From NCBI RefSeq assembly GCF_003121625.1, contig NZ_QDDJ01000010.1, positions 118,168 through 182,167 of the forward strand: a stretch of DNA of 64,000 nt, given 5' to 3'. The notes below the pieces were generated by a model. It made no database searches. It saw only the letters and a program-made list of their open reading frames with translations, and was not told where the DNA came from. A program made the translations under genes and the position numbers. Origin of the DNA: Ornithinimicrobium cavernae (lineage in GTDB: Bacteria; Actinomycetota; Actinomycetes; Actinomycetales; Dermatophilaceae). This document shows positions 1 through 7,186 of the stretch, piece after piece; within the stretch, counting starts at the first letter, position 1, and each line of letters begins with the position of its first letter.

Positions 1-232
1 TCACCTGACGCTTGGCGAACCGGTCGCTGACAGCACCCGCGGCCGGGGCGAGCAGCAGCATCGGCAGGAACTGCAGGCCGGTGACGACGCCCAGGGCCTG
101 GGCCGAGTTGTTGGTCAGCTCGGTGAGGACGAGCCAGTCCTGGGCGACGCGGCCCATCCACGTGCCCGTGTTGGAGACGATGCCTCCGGCGGCGTAGACG
201 CGGTAGTTCTTGATGGCCAGTGAGCTGAACAT
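1..232 (-). CDS. MFS-family exporter, N-terminal fragment (runs off the left edge)
   Basis: Only the first 77 residues are in the window. They hold two hydrophobic membrane segments and then AGAVSDRFAKRQ, the MFS loop 2-3 motif A (G-x-x-x-D-R-x-x-K/R-x). The opening resembles EntS-like MFS_3 efflux proteins, so drug or siderophore export is likely but the substrate is unknown. The ATG lies 5 nt after the stop codon of the upstream marR gene, so both are probably one transcript and the MarR protein may control this exporter. The rest of the gene is outside the window. Confidence 0.8.
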   Translation of the reverse strand, partial: MFSSLAIKNYRVYAAGGIVSNTGTWMGRVAQDWLVLTELTNNSAQALGVVTGLQFLPMLLLAPAAGAVSDRFAKRQV

Positions 233-237
233 GGCGC

Positions 238-681
238 TCACTGATCGAACACCCTGTTCAGCAGCTCGCTCGCGCGGGCGAGCAGCTCGCGCTCCTCGTC
301 CGTGAGCCCCGCCAGGCGCTGGGTCATCCAGGCGTCCCTGCGGGCCCGGTGCTCATCGAGCTCGCGCTGCCCGGCAGCGGTCAGGGAGAGACGGACCACC
401 CGGCCGTCGTCACTGTCCGTGGCCCGCTCCACCAGGCCGAGCTCGACGAGGGCGCCGACGGTGCGGCTCATGCTCGGGGCGCTCACCCGCTCGATGGTGG
501 CCAGCTCGCCCGAGGTGTAGGACGACTGGGCGAGTCGGACGATGACGCTCAGCTGGTGCGGGGCGATCGTGCTAGTGGTCTCGAAGCGCACGCGGCGCGA
601 GACACGCATGCACGCGATACGCAGGTCGTGCGCGAGCCGGGCGATGCCGTCCGGCGAGTCGTCAGTGGGCAGAGCAGACAC
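238..681 (-). CDS. MarR-family transcriptional regulator
   Basis: A 147-residue cytoplasmic DNA-binding protein with the MarR layout: N-terminal dimer helix, winged helix at about residues 45-105 (GELATIERVSAPSMSRTVGAL as the helix-turn-helix region, DSDDGRVVRLSL as the wing), and a C-terminal dimer helix. The start is GTG (MSALPTDD). It is directly followed by the MFS exporter, the usual partner of MarR repressors, and is preceded by an AT-rich stretch with an inverted repeat that may be its own operator. The ligand cannot be told from sequence. Confidence 0.9.
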   Translation of the reverse strand: MSALPTDDSPDGIARLAHDLRIACMRVSRRVRFETTSTIAPHQLSVIVRLAQSSYTSGELATIERVSAPSMSRTVGALVELGLVERATDSDDGRVVRLSLTAAGQRELDEHRARRDAWMTQRLAGLTDEERELLARASELLNRVFDQ

Positions 682-710
682 GGCGGTCCTCGGAGTCGCA
701 GGCGAGAAGA

Positions 711-742
711 GTACTTAGCCTAACTCATTACCTCTGCTAACT
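711..742 (-). promoter_or_regulatory. Promoter/operator region of the marR-MFS unit
   Basis: This AT-rich patch in a GC-rich intergenic region contains the inverted repeat TTAGC (715-719) ... GCTAA (736-740) separated by 16 nt. It lies 30-60 nt upstream of the marR start. A MarR dimer binding site overlapping the promoter is the simplest reading; this is inference from position and symmetry. Confidence 0.45.
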
Positions 743-869
743 ATTCCCGGAGGGTGCCCGCCGCCCCCACCGTGACGATCCCGCCGGCGGCGAGCAGGCG
801 GTGCACTTCGCGGTCAGCCGCGCGAGCGGGCCACCACACTGCGCGGACGACGCCTCTCCCTCGGCGAGG

Positions 870-2339
870 TCAGACGCCGAGCAGGTCCCGGATGGGCTCC
901 AGCGTGAAGTAGACCAGGAAGAGTGCCGCGATGAACCACATCAGCGGGTGCACGGCGCCGGCCCGGCCGCGCACCACCTTGAGCAGGACGAAGCCGAGGA
1001 AGCCGGCCCCGATGCCAGCGGTGATCGAGTAGGTGAACGGCATCAGAACGATGGTCAGGAACGCCGGGAAGGCGATCTCCATGTCGTCCCAGTTGATCTC
1101 CTTGACCTGGCGCATCATCAGGTAGCCCACGACGACCAGGGCGGGCGTGGCCGCCTCGTAGGGGACCATCGACACCAGCGGCGAGAAGAACGTGGCCACC
1201 AGGAAGAGCGCACCGGTCACGACGGACGCCAGCCCGGTCCGGGCCCCCTCACCCACACCGGCGGCAGACTCGATGAACGAGGTGTTGCTGCTGACGCTGG
1301 CCGCGCCACCGGCGGCGGCAGCGATCGAGTCGACGATGAGGATGCGCCGGGTGTGGGGCGGGTTGCCGTCCTCGTCGAGGAGGTCGCCCTCGGCACCGAC
1401 GGCCACCATGGTGCCCATCGTGTCGAAGAAGTCCGCGAGCATGAGGCTGAAGACGAGGAGGATCACGGCGACGATGCCGATCCGGTCGATCGAGCCCAGC
1501 AGGTTGAACTGCCCCAGGAGCCCGAAGTCCGGCAGGTTCACCAGCTGCTCCGGGAGCGCGGGGACGTTGAGGCTCCAACCCGTCGGGTTGGTCACCTCTC
1601 CCTCGGCGTTGGTCTGTCCCCCGATGCCGATCGCCGACTCCAGGATGACAGCCAGGACGGTGGCGCCGATGATGCCGTAGAGGATGGCGCCCTGGATCTT
1701 CTTGGCGTGCAGCACCGTGATGGTGATCAGGCCCAGGACGAAGACGAGGGTCGGCCAGCCGACCAGGGACCCGCCGACGCCCAGCTCGACCGGGGGTGCA
1801 CCGGCGGGCTTGCGGACGATGCCGGCGTCGACCAGGCCCACGATCGTGATGAACAGCCCGATGCCGACGCTGATCGCCATCTTGAGCTGGGCGGGCACGG
1901 CGTGGAAGACCGCCTCACGGAACCCGGTGAGCACCAGGAGCAGGATGACCAGCCCCTCCAGGACCACCAGACCCATCGCGTCCGCCCAGGTCATCCCCGG
2001 CAGTCCGGCGATCCCGAAGGTCACCACGGCGTTTAGGCCCAGTCCGGCCGCCAGCCCGAGCGGGTAGTTGGCCACGACCCCCATCAGGATGGTCAGCAGG
2101 CCGGCGACCAGCGCGGTGGCGGCAGCGATCATGGCGATGTCGCCGCCGCCCAGGAAGTTGCCGGTGCTGTCCGGCACGCTGGTGAGGATGAGCGGGTTGA
2201 GCACGACGATGTAGGCCATGGTGAAGAAGGTGGCGATGCCACCCCGCACCTCGCGACCGACCGTCGAGCCTCGCTCACCGATCCGGAAGTAGCGCTGGAG
2301 GGTTGACGCGTTCGACGCCTGTTCGGCGGTGGCAGACAT
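870..2339 (-). CDS. NCS2-family purine permease (AzgA-like guanine/hypoxanthine transporter)
   Basis: A 489-residue integral membrane protein with about 12-14 hydrophobic segments, the usual size for the AzgA branch of NCS2. The opening (YFRIGERGSTVGREVRGG, then TFFTMAYIVVLNP) is the AzgA N-terminal signature, and SFIESAAGVGEGARTGLASV carries the conserved substrate-site region of this family. It should import guanine, hypoxanthine or adenine by proton symport. No Shine-Dalgarno is present; the ATG is 7 nt after a -10 box (TAATGT on the minus strand), so a leaderless mRNA is likely. Exact substrate is inferred from family only. Confidence 0.92.
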   Translation of the reverse strand: MSATAEQASNASTLQRYFRIGERGSTVGREVRGGIATFFTMAYIVVLNPLILTSVPDSTGNFLGGGDIAMIAAATALVAGLLTILMGVVANYPLGLAAGLGLNAVVTFGIAGLPGMTWADAMGLVVLEGLVILLLVLTGFREAVFHAVPAQLKMAISVGIGLFITIVGLVDAGIVRKPAGAPPVELGVGGSLVGWPTLVFVLGLITITVLHAKKIQGAILYGIIGATVLAVILESAIGIGGQTNAEGEVTNPTGWSLNVPALPEQLVNLPDFGLLGQFNLLGSIDRIGIVAVILLVFSLMLADFFDTMGTMVAVGAEGDLLDEDGNPPHTRRILIVDSIAAAAGGAASVSSNTSFIESAAGVGEGARTGLASVVTGALFLVATFFSPLVSMVPYEAATPALVVVGYLMMRQVKEINWDDMEIAFPAFLTIVLMPFTYSITAGIGAGFLGFVLLKVVRGRAGAVHPLMWFIAALFLVYFTLEPIRDLLGV

Positions 2340-2345
2340 GCCGCA

Positions 2346-2352
2346 TACATTA
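2346..2352. promoter_or_regulatory. Shared bidirectional -10 element between two leaderless genes
   Basis: The heptamer TACATTA reads TACATT on the plus strand and TAATGT on the minus strand; both fit TANNNT. It lies 6 nt from the plus-strand ATG at 2358 and 7 nt from the minus-strand ATG at 2339, in an intergenic gap of only 18 bp. Both genes lack a Shine-Dalgarno, so one overlapping box appears to start two leaderless transcripts in opposite directions. Start sites have not been mapped. Confidence 0.5.
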
Positions 2353-2357
2353 GGGCC

Positions 2358-2615
2358 ATGCCACAGGAAACGGGGACCGAGGGTGGCGACACGCTGCCCC
2401 CGATCACCCCGCCCGAGGCGGCACTCCGCACCATCGAGGTGGTGCGTTGGGGCATGGCGCTCTGGGCCGTGGCGCTGGTCGTGGTCCTGCTGGTGCCGGC
2501 CCTGCGCGAGGGTGACCGCAGCTGGTGGGTGTGGGTCCCCGTGTCAGGCCTGGCGCTGGGCGTGATCGGCCACGTCTACCTCTCCAGGGGGCGCGGCAAC
2601 GCCGCCGACGCCTGA
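2358..2615 (+). CDS. DUF2530-family small membrane protein
   Basis: An 85-residue protein with two predicted membrane helices (about residues 30-47 and 56-75) joined by the short loop REGDRSWWVW, and a basic tail. Length and pattern match the actinobacterial DUF2530 family, whose function is unknown. It is divergent from the purine permease and its ATG lies 6 nt after a TACATT -10 box, with no Shine-Dalgarno. The neighbour DUF3027 gene converges on it. Confidence 0.8.
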   Translation: MPQETGTEGGDTLPPITPPEAALRTIEVVRWGMALWAVALVVVLLVPALREGDRSWWVWVPVSGLALGVIGHVYLSRGRGNAADA

Positions 2616-2641
2616 GTCGGCACCGCCCCGTCCGGCGTGGG

Positions 2642-2663
2642 TGAGCCGGGCGGACCGGGCTCA
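2642..2663. terminator. Weak hairpin between convergent genes
   Basis: TGAGCC (2642-2647) pairs with GGCTCA (2658-2663) around a 10-nt GC-rich loop. The right arm contains the stop codon of the DUF3027 gene. It separates two convergent genes and could act as a weak bidirectional terminator; no T-run follows. Confidence 0.35.
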
Positions 2664-3404
2664 GCGCTCGACGATCTCCAGCACGGTGTCGTCGAGGACG
2701 GGCGGCTCGATGCTCTCCGGCTCGGCACGCTCCACGTCGATCTCGCTGTGCGCACCGCAGCCGTGGTCGAGGCTCACGACGCTGCCGTCGCTGGGCGACC
2801 ACTCGTTGGCACACACCCCGAAGACGGCACGCAGCGCGCCGGCCATCGGGACGAAGAAGCCGCACGAGCTGCACGGTGCGGGGGCCTTCTTGGCGATCTC
2901 GGCCTCCGGGCCGTGCTCGCCGTCGTACCACCGGGTGGCGGCCGCGTCCCGCCCCTCGGCGGACAGCACGCGGGGACGTCCGAGACCCAGCTCGACGAAG
3001 CCGACCTGGTCGACGTCCTCGTCACCCGTCGCCTCGAAGCCGGCCTCCAGCAGGGGGTCGTCCTCGATCATGGGGGTGACGTCGCCCGGGCCCACATCAC
3101 CCGGAGCCAGCCGCTCGGCATACGGCACCCAGGCCGGGGAGAGGAGCGCGTCGTCCCCGGCGACCAGGTGGGTCTCGCTGATGAGCGCCGTCCGGCCCCG
3201 CGGGGGGCGGGTCAGCGTGATGGCCCAGCGCCAGCCCGGGTAGGCCGTCGCCGTGCAGTCGAAGTAGTGCGTGCCCACGCGGTCCTCGTCCATGACGAAC
3301 GCGATGTGCTCACCGACCGTGCCGGGCTCGGCGATCGCGACGGCAGCCTCGCGCGCTGCCTCCTCGGCAGCGGCCAGGACGGCGTCCCGCTTGGGCGCGG
3401 CCAT
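2661..3404 (-). CDS. DUF3027-family protein
   Basis: A 247-residue soluble protein matching the actinobacterial DUF3027 family by length and by the segments GWRWAITLTRPPRG and LSPAWVPYAERLAPGD. The C-terminal third is Cys-rich (APCSSCGFFVP, FGVCANEW, DHGCGAHSEID), which suggests a metal-binding or structural zinc site. Its ATG overlaps the stop codon of the cold-shock gene by one base (TGATG), so the two are translationally coupled. Function is unknown; coupling with an RNA-binding protein hints at a nucleic-acid-linked role. Confidence 0.85.
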   Translation of the reverse strand: MAAPKRDAVLAAAEEAAREAAVAIAEPGTVGEHIAFVMDEDRVGTHYFDCTATAYPGWRWAITLTRPPRGRTALISETHLVAGDDALLSPAWVPYAERLAPGDVGPGDVTPMIEDDPLLEAGFEATGDEDVDQVGFVELGLGRPRVLSAEGRDAAATRWYDGEHGPEAEIAKKAPAPCSSCGFFVPMAGALRAVFGVCANEWSPSDGSVVSLDHGCGAHSEIDVERAEPESIEPPVLDDTVLEIVER

Positions 3405-3805
3405 CAGGCTCCGGCCTCGAACTGGTCCGCCACGGCGCGCAGGCTCTTGGCCAGGGCCCCGGAGAGTCGCTTGTCCGGGTAGTGCCCCCGGCGCAGGCTG
3501 TTGGACGAGTCGTCGAGCAGCTTGATGAGGTCCTCGATGACGACCGCCATCTCCTCGGCCGGCTTGCGGTCGCGGATCGCCATCGACTTGCTCACCGAGG
3601 GCGTGGGCTCGAGCAGGCGGACGTGCAGCGCCTGGTCACCGCGGCGCCCCTGGGCGATGTCGAACTCGACCCGGGCACCGCGCGCGAGCGTCTTGACACC
3701 GGACGGGAGGACGCTGGCGTGGACATAGACGTCCTGACCCTCGTCGCTGGAGAGGAAGCCGAAGCCCTTCTCCTCGTCGTAGAACCTGACCTTGCCCGTG
3801 GGCAC
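3404..3805 (-). CDS. Cold-shock-domain protein with C-terminal extension
   Basis: A 133-residue RNA/ssDNA-binding protein. Residues 1-66 form a cold-shock domain with RNP1-like KGFGFL and RNP2-like VYVHAS; the remaining 65 residues are an extension (VSKSMAIRDRKPAEEMAVVI and onward) found in a long actinobacterial CSP subgroup. The frame stays open further upstream, but GTG at 3805 has a good Shine-Dalgarno (AGAGG, 6-nt spacing) and starts exactly at the conserved PTGKVRFYDEEKGFGF. It is coupled to the DUF3027 gene. Confidence 0.9.
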   Translation of the reverse strand: MPTGKVRFYDEEKGFGFLSSDEGQDVYVHASVLPSGVKTLARGARVEFDIAQGRRGDQALHVRLLEPTPSVSKSMAIRDRKPAEEMAVVIEDLIKLLDDSSNSLRRGHYPDKRLSGALAKSLRAVADQFEAGA

Positions 3806-3910
3806 TGTGCACCTCTTGTGTGTTGCGTGGGGGAAGCGTGATCCCAGGTTAACGTCTCGGGCGCCGAACTCCCGACTCGATTCCGTCCCCGCACCCCGAT
3901 CCCGCACCCT

Positions 3911-3998
3911 CGACCGAGCGCACGGTCGCCCGAGAAATCAGGGCACCGGGCGCACGGGCACCCGGGATCTCAGGCCACCGGACGCGCGGCTCAGGTCA
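3911..3998. repeat. Three degenerate copies of a 32-bp-period repeat
   Basis: Cores ACCGAGCGCAC (3913), ACCGGGCGCAC (3945) and ACCGGACGCGC (3977) recur at exactly 32-bp spacing, and each unit ends in TCAGG. The third unit runs into the stop codon of the DUF1801 gene. The same core and period occur at 19.43 kb, so this is a dispersed family and not a local accident. It fills most of the gap between 3806 and 3995. Confidence 0.7.
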
Positions 3999-4427
3999 GC
4001 TGGCGGCCCGCTTCACGAGCTCGGTGATCCGCTCCTCCTCGGCGCTGGTCAGCTCGACCAGGGCGAACGCCGTCGGCCACATGTTGCCGTCGTCCAGGTT
4101 GGCTGGTTCGTTGAAGCCCAGCTCGGCGTAGCGCACATCGAACTTCGAGGCGGCCTTGAAGAAGCAGATCACCTTGCCGTCCTTGTTGGCATAGGCCGGC
4201 ATGCCGTACCAGGTCCTGGCCGCCAGCTCCGGCGCCGCCTCCTTGATCAGGGCGTGCACCCGCTCCGCCAGGGGCCGCTCGGCGTCGGACAGGGCGGCGA
4301 TGGCGTCGAGCACCGCCTGCTCGGCCTCGGCGCCCTTCTTGGCGGCCTTGAGCTCCCGGGTGCGTTCGCGCAGCGCCGCCCGCTCCTGGGCGGACAGCTT
4401 CGTGGTGTCCTCGTCCTTGGCGGCCAT
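3996..4427 (-). CDS. DUF1801 (YdhG-like) domain protein
   Basis: A 143-residue soluble protein. The core WYGMPAYANKDGKVICFFKA matches the DUF1801/YdhG fold (iron-chaperone-like, SCP-like), preceded by a charged helical N-terminal part (residues 1-45). ATG at 4427 was chosen over one 33 nt further upstream because AGAGG sits 8 nt before it and the protein then begins MAAKDEDTT. The biochemical role of the family is not established. Its 3' end abuts the 32-bp repeats. Confidence 0.8.
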   Translation of the reverse strand: MAAKDEDTTKLSAQERAALRERTRELKAAKKGAEAEQAVLDAIAALSDAERPLAERVHALIKEAAPELAARTWYGMPAYANKDGKVICFFKAASKFDVRYAELGFNEPANLDDGNMWPTAFALVELTSAEEERITELVKRAAS

Positions 4428-4530
4428 GATGCATCCTCTCGTCTGGTGGGTGTGGTCCATACGCTAGAGGGCACGGCCACCTGCTGCTTCTCGGATCCTG
4501 ATCGACCACCGACGTCCGCGTCGCAAGGCC

Positions 4531-6393
4531 TCAGGCCGCCAGGGACGCGAGCGCGGGCTCGTCGGCCCGCTCGTTCGCCCTGACCAGCGCGGTGTACGCA
4601 CCGTCGGCCGCGACGAGCTCCTCGTGGGTGCCGCGCTCCCGGATCCGGCCGCCGTCCAGGACGACGATCTGGTCCGCGTGCCGGACCGTGGAGAGGCGGT
4701 GCGCGATCGTGATCACCGTGCACCCCTCCCCCAGCTGCTCGAGCGCGTGCTGGACCGCGAGCTCGGTGCGGGTGTCCAGGGCACTGGTCGCCTCGTCGAG
4801 CACGAGCACCTTCGGGTGACGCAGCAGGGTCCGCGCCAGCGCCAGCCGCTGCTGCTCTCCTCCGGAGAACCGGTGGCCTCGGGCACCGACGACCGTGTCG
4901 TATCCCCGGGGCAGTGCCATGATCACCTCGTGGATCTGCGCGGCGCGGGCGGCGTGCTCGAGCTCGGCGTCCGTCGCCTCCGGGGCGGCAAAGCGCAGGT
5001 TCTCCCGGACCGTGTCGTGCAGCAGGTAGGTCTCCTGGGTCACCACCCCGACCACGGCGGCGCGCTGCGCGGAGCTGAGGTCACGCAGGTCGATGTCGTC
5101 GAGCGTGACCCGCCCACTGGTCGGGTCGTGCAGTCTGCTGACCAGGGCGGCCAGGGTGCTCTTGCCGGACCCCGTCGGGCCGACGATGGCCACGTGGGAG
5201 CCGGCCGGGACGGTCAGGTCGACCTCGGTCAGGGCGTCGGACCCGCTGTCCGTATGCCGGAAGGTCACCTTGTCGAGCACGACCCGCCCCTCGGCATACT
5301 CCGGGTCGAGGTCGGCCGGGCGCTCCGGCTCGGGGACCTCAGCGGTGAGGTCGAGGTACTCGAAGATGCGGCTGAACAGGGCCATCGAGGCGGTCACCTG
5401 CACCCCGGTGGTGAGCAGGCCCATGACCGGGCGGAAGATGCCGGCCTGCAGGGCGATGAAGGCGACCAGGGTGCCGATCGTGATGCCCTCGGCCGTCACC
5501 GGCAGTCCGGCGAGCAGATAGACCAGGGCGGGGATCACGCCGAAGATGATGCCCATCGTGGCGGTGCGCCAACGGCCGGCGATCTGGGCCGCGACCTCGA
5601 GCTCGAGCAGGTCGTCCGAGGTGCGGAAGAAGCGCTCGGCGAGCGCGGGACCGGCACCCAGGGTCTTGCTCAGGCGCGCGCCGCTGACCGACAGCGACTC
5701 CTCGACCTGGCTGTGCAGACCGGCCAGGGCCTTCTGCCGCCGGTCCGTGGCCTCGCGGCGCAACCGCGCGACCGAGCGGCTGATGAGCACCGCCGGCGGG
5801 ATGACGACCAGCGACAGCAGCGCCAGCTGCCAGCTGAGCGCGACCATCGCGACCAGTGTGCCGACGACCGTCGCGACGTTGCCCGCCAGACTCGTGGCGG
5901 TCGAGGTGACCACGCCCTGCAGACCGGAGATGTCGTGGGTGAGGCGCGACTGCACCTCGCCGCCGCGGGTGCGCGTGAAGAAGGACAGCGACTGCTTCTG
6001 GAGGTTCGTGAAGACCGCGGTGCGCAGGCCGTGCATGATCTGCTGTCCCACGGTGGTGGACATCCAGGTCTGCACGACGCCGAGCACGGCGTTGACCGCG
6101 GCGACGCCGACCATGGCACCGACGAGGGCCAGCAGGAGGCCCACGTCCTGGCGCGGGATCGCGTCGTCGACGAGAGCCTTGGCCAGGAACGGCGTGGCCA
6201 GGCCGAGCACGGAGCTGGTCACGATGATCCCGAGCACGACGAGCAGCCTGGTGCGGTGCGGGCGGAACAGGGCGAGCACCCGTGAGGCACTCACCGGGTG
6301 GGCAGCCAGCTGGGCCGTGTCCCTGGGGTCCCGGCGGGCACCGCCGTGGCGGCCCCCTCCGGTGCGGGGTGCGAAGTCGTGCGTGGCTTCCAT
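4531..6393 (-). CDS. ABC exporter, fused membrane and ATPase domains
   Basis: A 620-residue half-transporter of the MsbA/LmrA type that would work as a homodimer in the cytoplasmic membrane. Residues about 50-345 hold six membrane helices; the nucleotide-binding domain has Walker A GPTGSGKST, signature FSGGEQQRLALART, Walker B VLVLDEATSALD and the H-loop IAHRLSTV. A perfect AAGGAGG Shine-Dalgarno places the start at 6393 and not at the upstream in-frame ATG (6492). It is divergent from a MarR gene across an inverted repeat, the arrangement of a repressor-controlled multidrug exporter. Substrate unknown. Confidence 0.93.
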   Translation of the reverse strand: MEATHDFAPRTGGGRHGGARRDPRDTAQLAAHPVSASRVLALFRPHRTRLLVVLGIIVTSSVLGLATPFLAKALVDDAIPRQDVGLLLALVGAMVGVAAVNAVLGVVQTWMSTTVGQQIMHGLRTAVFTNLQKQSLSFFTRTRGGEVQSRLTHDISGLQGVVTSTATSLAGNVATVVGTLVAMVALSWQLALLSLVVIPPAVLISRSVARLRREATDRRQKALAGLHSQVEESLSVSGARLSKTLGAGPALAERFFRTSDDLLELEVAAQIAGRWRTATMGIIFGVIPALVYLLAGLPVTAEGITIGTLVAFIALQAGIFRPVMGLLTTGVQVTASMALFSRIFEYLDLTAEVPEPERPADLDPEYAEGRVVLDKVTFRHTDSGSDALTEVDLTVPAGSHVAIVGPTGSGKSTLAALVSRLHDPTSGRVTLDDIDLRDLSSAQRAAVVGVVTQETYLLHDTVRENLRFAAPEATDAELEHAARAAQIHEVIMALPRGYDTVVGARGHRFSGGEQQRLALARTLLRHPKVLVLDEATSALDTRTELAVQHALEQLGEGCTVITIAHRLSTVRHADQIVVLDGGRIRERGTHEELVAADGAYTALVRANERADEPALASLAA

Positions 6394-6445
6394 GGGCCCC
6401 CTCCTTTCGTGTGGTGACCGCCGGCGCGGCGGCCCGGTTAATAGT

Positions 6446-6472
6446 GAGGTTACCACACTGTCTGGTTGCCTC
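6446..6472. promoter_or_regulatory. Probable MarR operator between ABC exporter and marR
   Basis: The arms GAGGTTACCA (6446-6455) and TGGTTGCCTC (6463-6472) are complementary in 8 of 10 positions around a 7-nt spacer. The site overlaps the likely promoters of both genes: a TATTAA -10 for the exporter (minus strand, 6438-6443) and a TAGACT -10 for marR (6483-6488). A single bound MarR dimer could therefore repress both. Binding is inferred. Confidence 0.6.
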
Positions 6473-6554
6473 CCTACTCTGGTAGACTCCATCGCGCGGC
6501 CGTCCCCCAGCCACCGAGCACCTCGACGTGGACGCCGCAGGAGGAAGGCGTCCC

Positions 6555-7070
6555 GTGTCCCACCACGACCACAGGCACCCGAGCACGCACGGTGAGCACC
6601 CGATCGACGCGGAGGCCTCCGAGCTCGAGCTGATCCAGCACCTGGCCCGCCACCTGCGGCGCGGCTCCGCGGTCGAGACCGCCCCGTGGGGCCTGTCCCC
6701 GCACCAGGCGCGGGCCCTCGGTGTCATCGCCCGCAGCGAGGCCCGGCACCACCGCCGGCCGGGAGGAGACAGCGACGAGGTCGGTGGGCTGCGCCTCGGG
6801 GCGCTTGCCGGCTGGCTGCAGATCGCGCCGCGCTCGGCGACCGAGGTCGTCGACGCCCTCGAGGAGCTCGGCCTGGTCACCCGCACCCCGGACCCGGCCG
6901 ACCGGCGGGCCGTGCTGGTCACGCTGACCGACCGGGGCCGCGAGGCCTCCCACGAGATCCGCGCCGCCCGACGCGCGCAGAGCGAGACCCTCCTCGACGA
7001 GCTCAGCGCGCAGGACCGGGCTCAGCTGCGCGCCTCGCTGCTCACCCTGCTCGAGGCCGCTACCCGCTGA
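6555..7070 (+). CDS. MarR-family regulator of the divergent ABC exporter
   Basis: A 171-residue winged-helix protein. A histidine-rich N-terminus (SHHDHRHPSTHGEH) precedes the MarR core; LGALAGWLQIAPRSATEVVDAL is the helix-turn-helix region and DPADRRAVLVTLTDRG the wing with the family's D-x-R motif. GTG at 6555 has a perfect AGGAGGAAGG ribosome site 6 nt upstream, which excludes the in-frame GTG at 6528. The His-rich N-terminus could bind metal, but nothing else supports metal sensing. Confidence 0.9.
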   Translation: MSHHDHRHPSTHGEHPIDAEASELELIQHLARHLRRGSAVETAPWGLSPHQARALGVIARSEARHHRRPGGDSDEVGGLRLGALAGWLQIAPRSATEVVDALEELGLVTRTPDPADRRAVLVTLTDRGREASHEIRAARRAQSETLLDELSAQDRAQLRASLLTLLEAATR

Positions 7071-7099
7071 TCCGAGTCCGCCCGCCCAGCAAGGCCGAG

Positions 7100-7165
7100 C
7101 GGACGCGGGTTCACCCTGGCGAGCACGGACCATGTCGTGCCCGCGGTGGGACGAACCCGCGTCCG
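7100..7165. terminator. Large hairpin between convergent marR and amt
   Basis: A perfect 13-bp inverted repeat, CGGACGCGGGTTC (7100-7112) and its complement (7153-7165), encloses a 40-nt loop that can form a smaller internal stem. It occupies the gap between two convergent genes and is a plausible bidirectional terminator, though no T-run follows. Confidence 0.55.
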
Positions 7166-7186
7166 GTGCGGTGGCTCAGCGCCGGG

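Noticed and set aside
4624..6285. Long plus-strand open frame opposite the ABC exporter
   Set aside because: High-GC antisense shadow of a well-supported gene; composition is Gly/Asp/Arg/Gln-rich with no fold motifs.
7100..7165. Attachment site or mobile element end
   Set aside because: The inverted repeat lies exactly between convergent gene ends with no integrase or transposase; a terminator is simpler.
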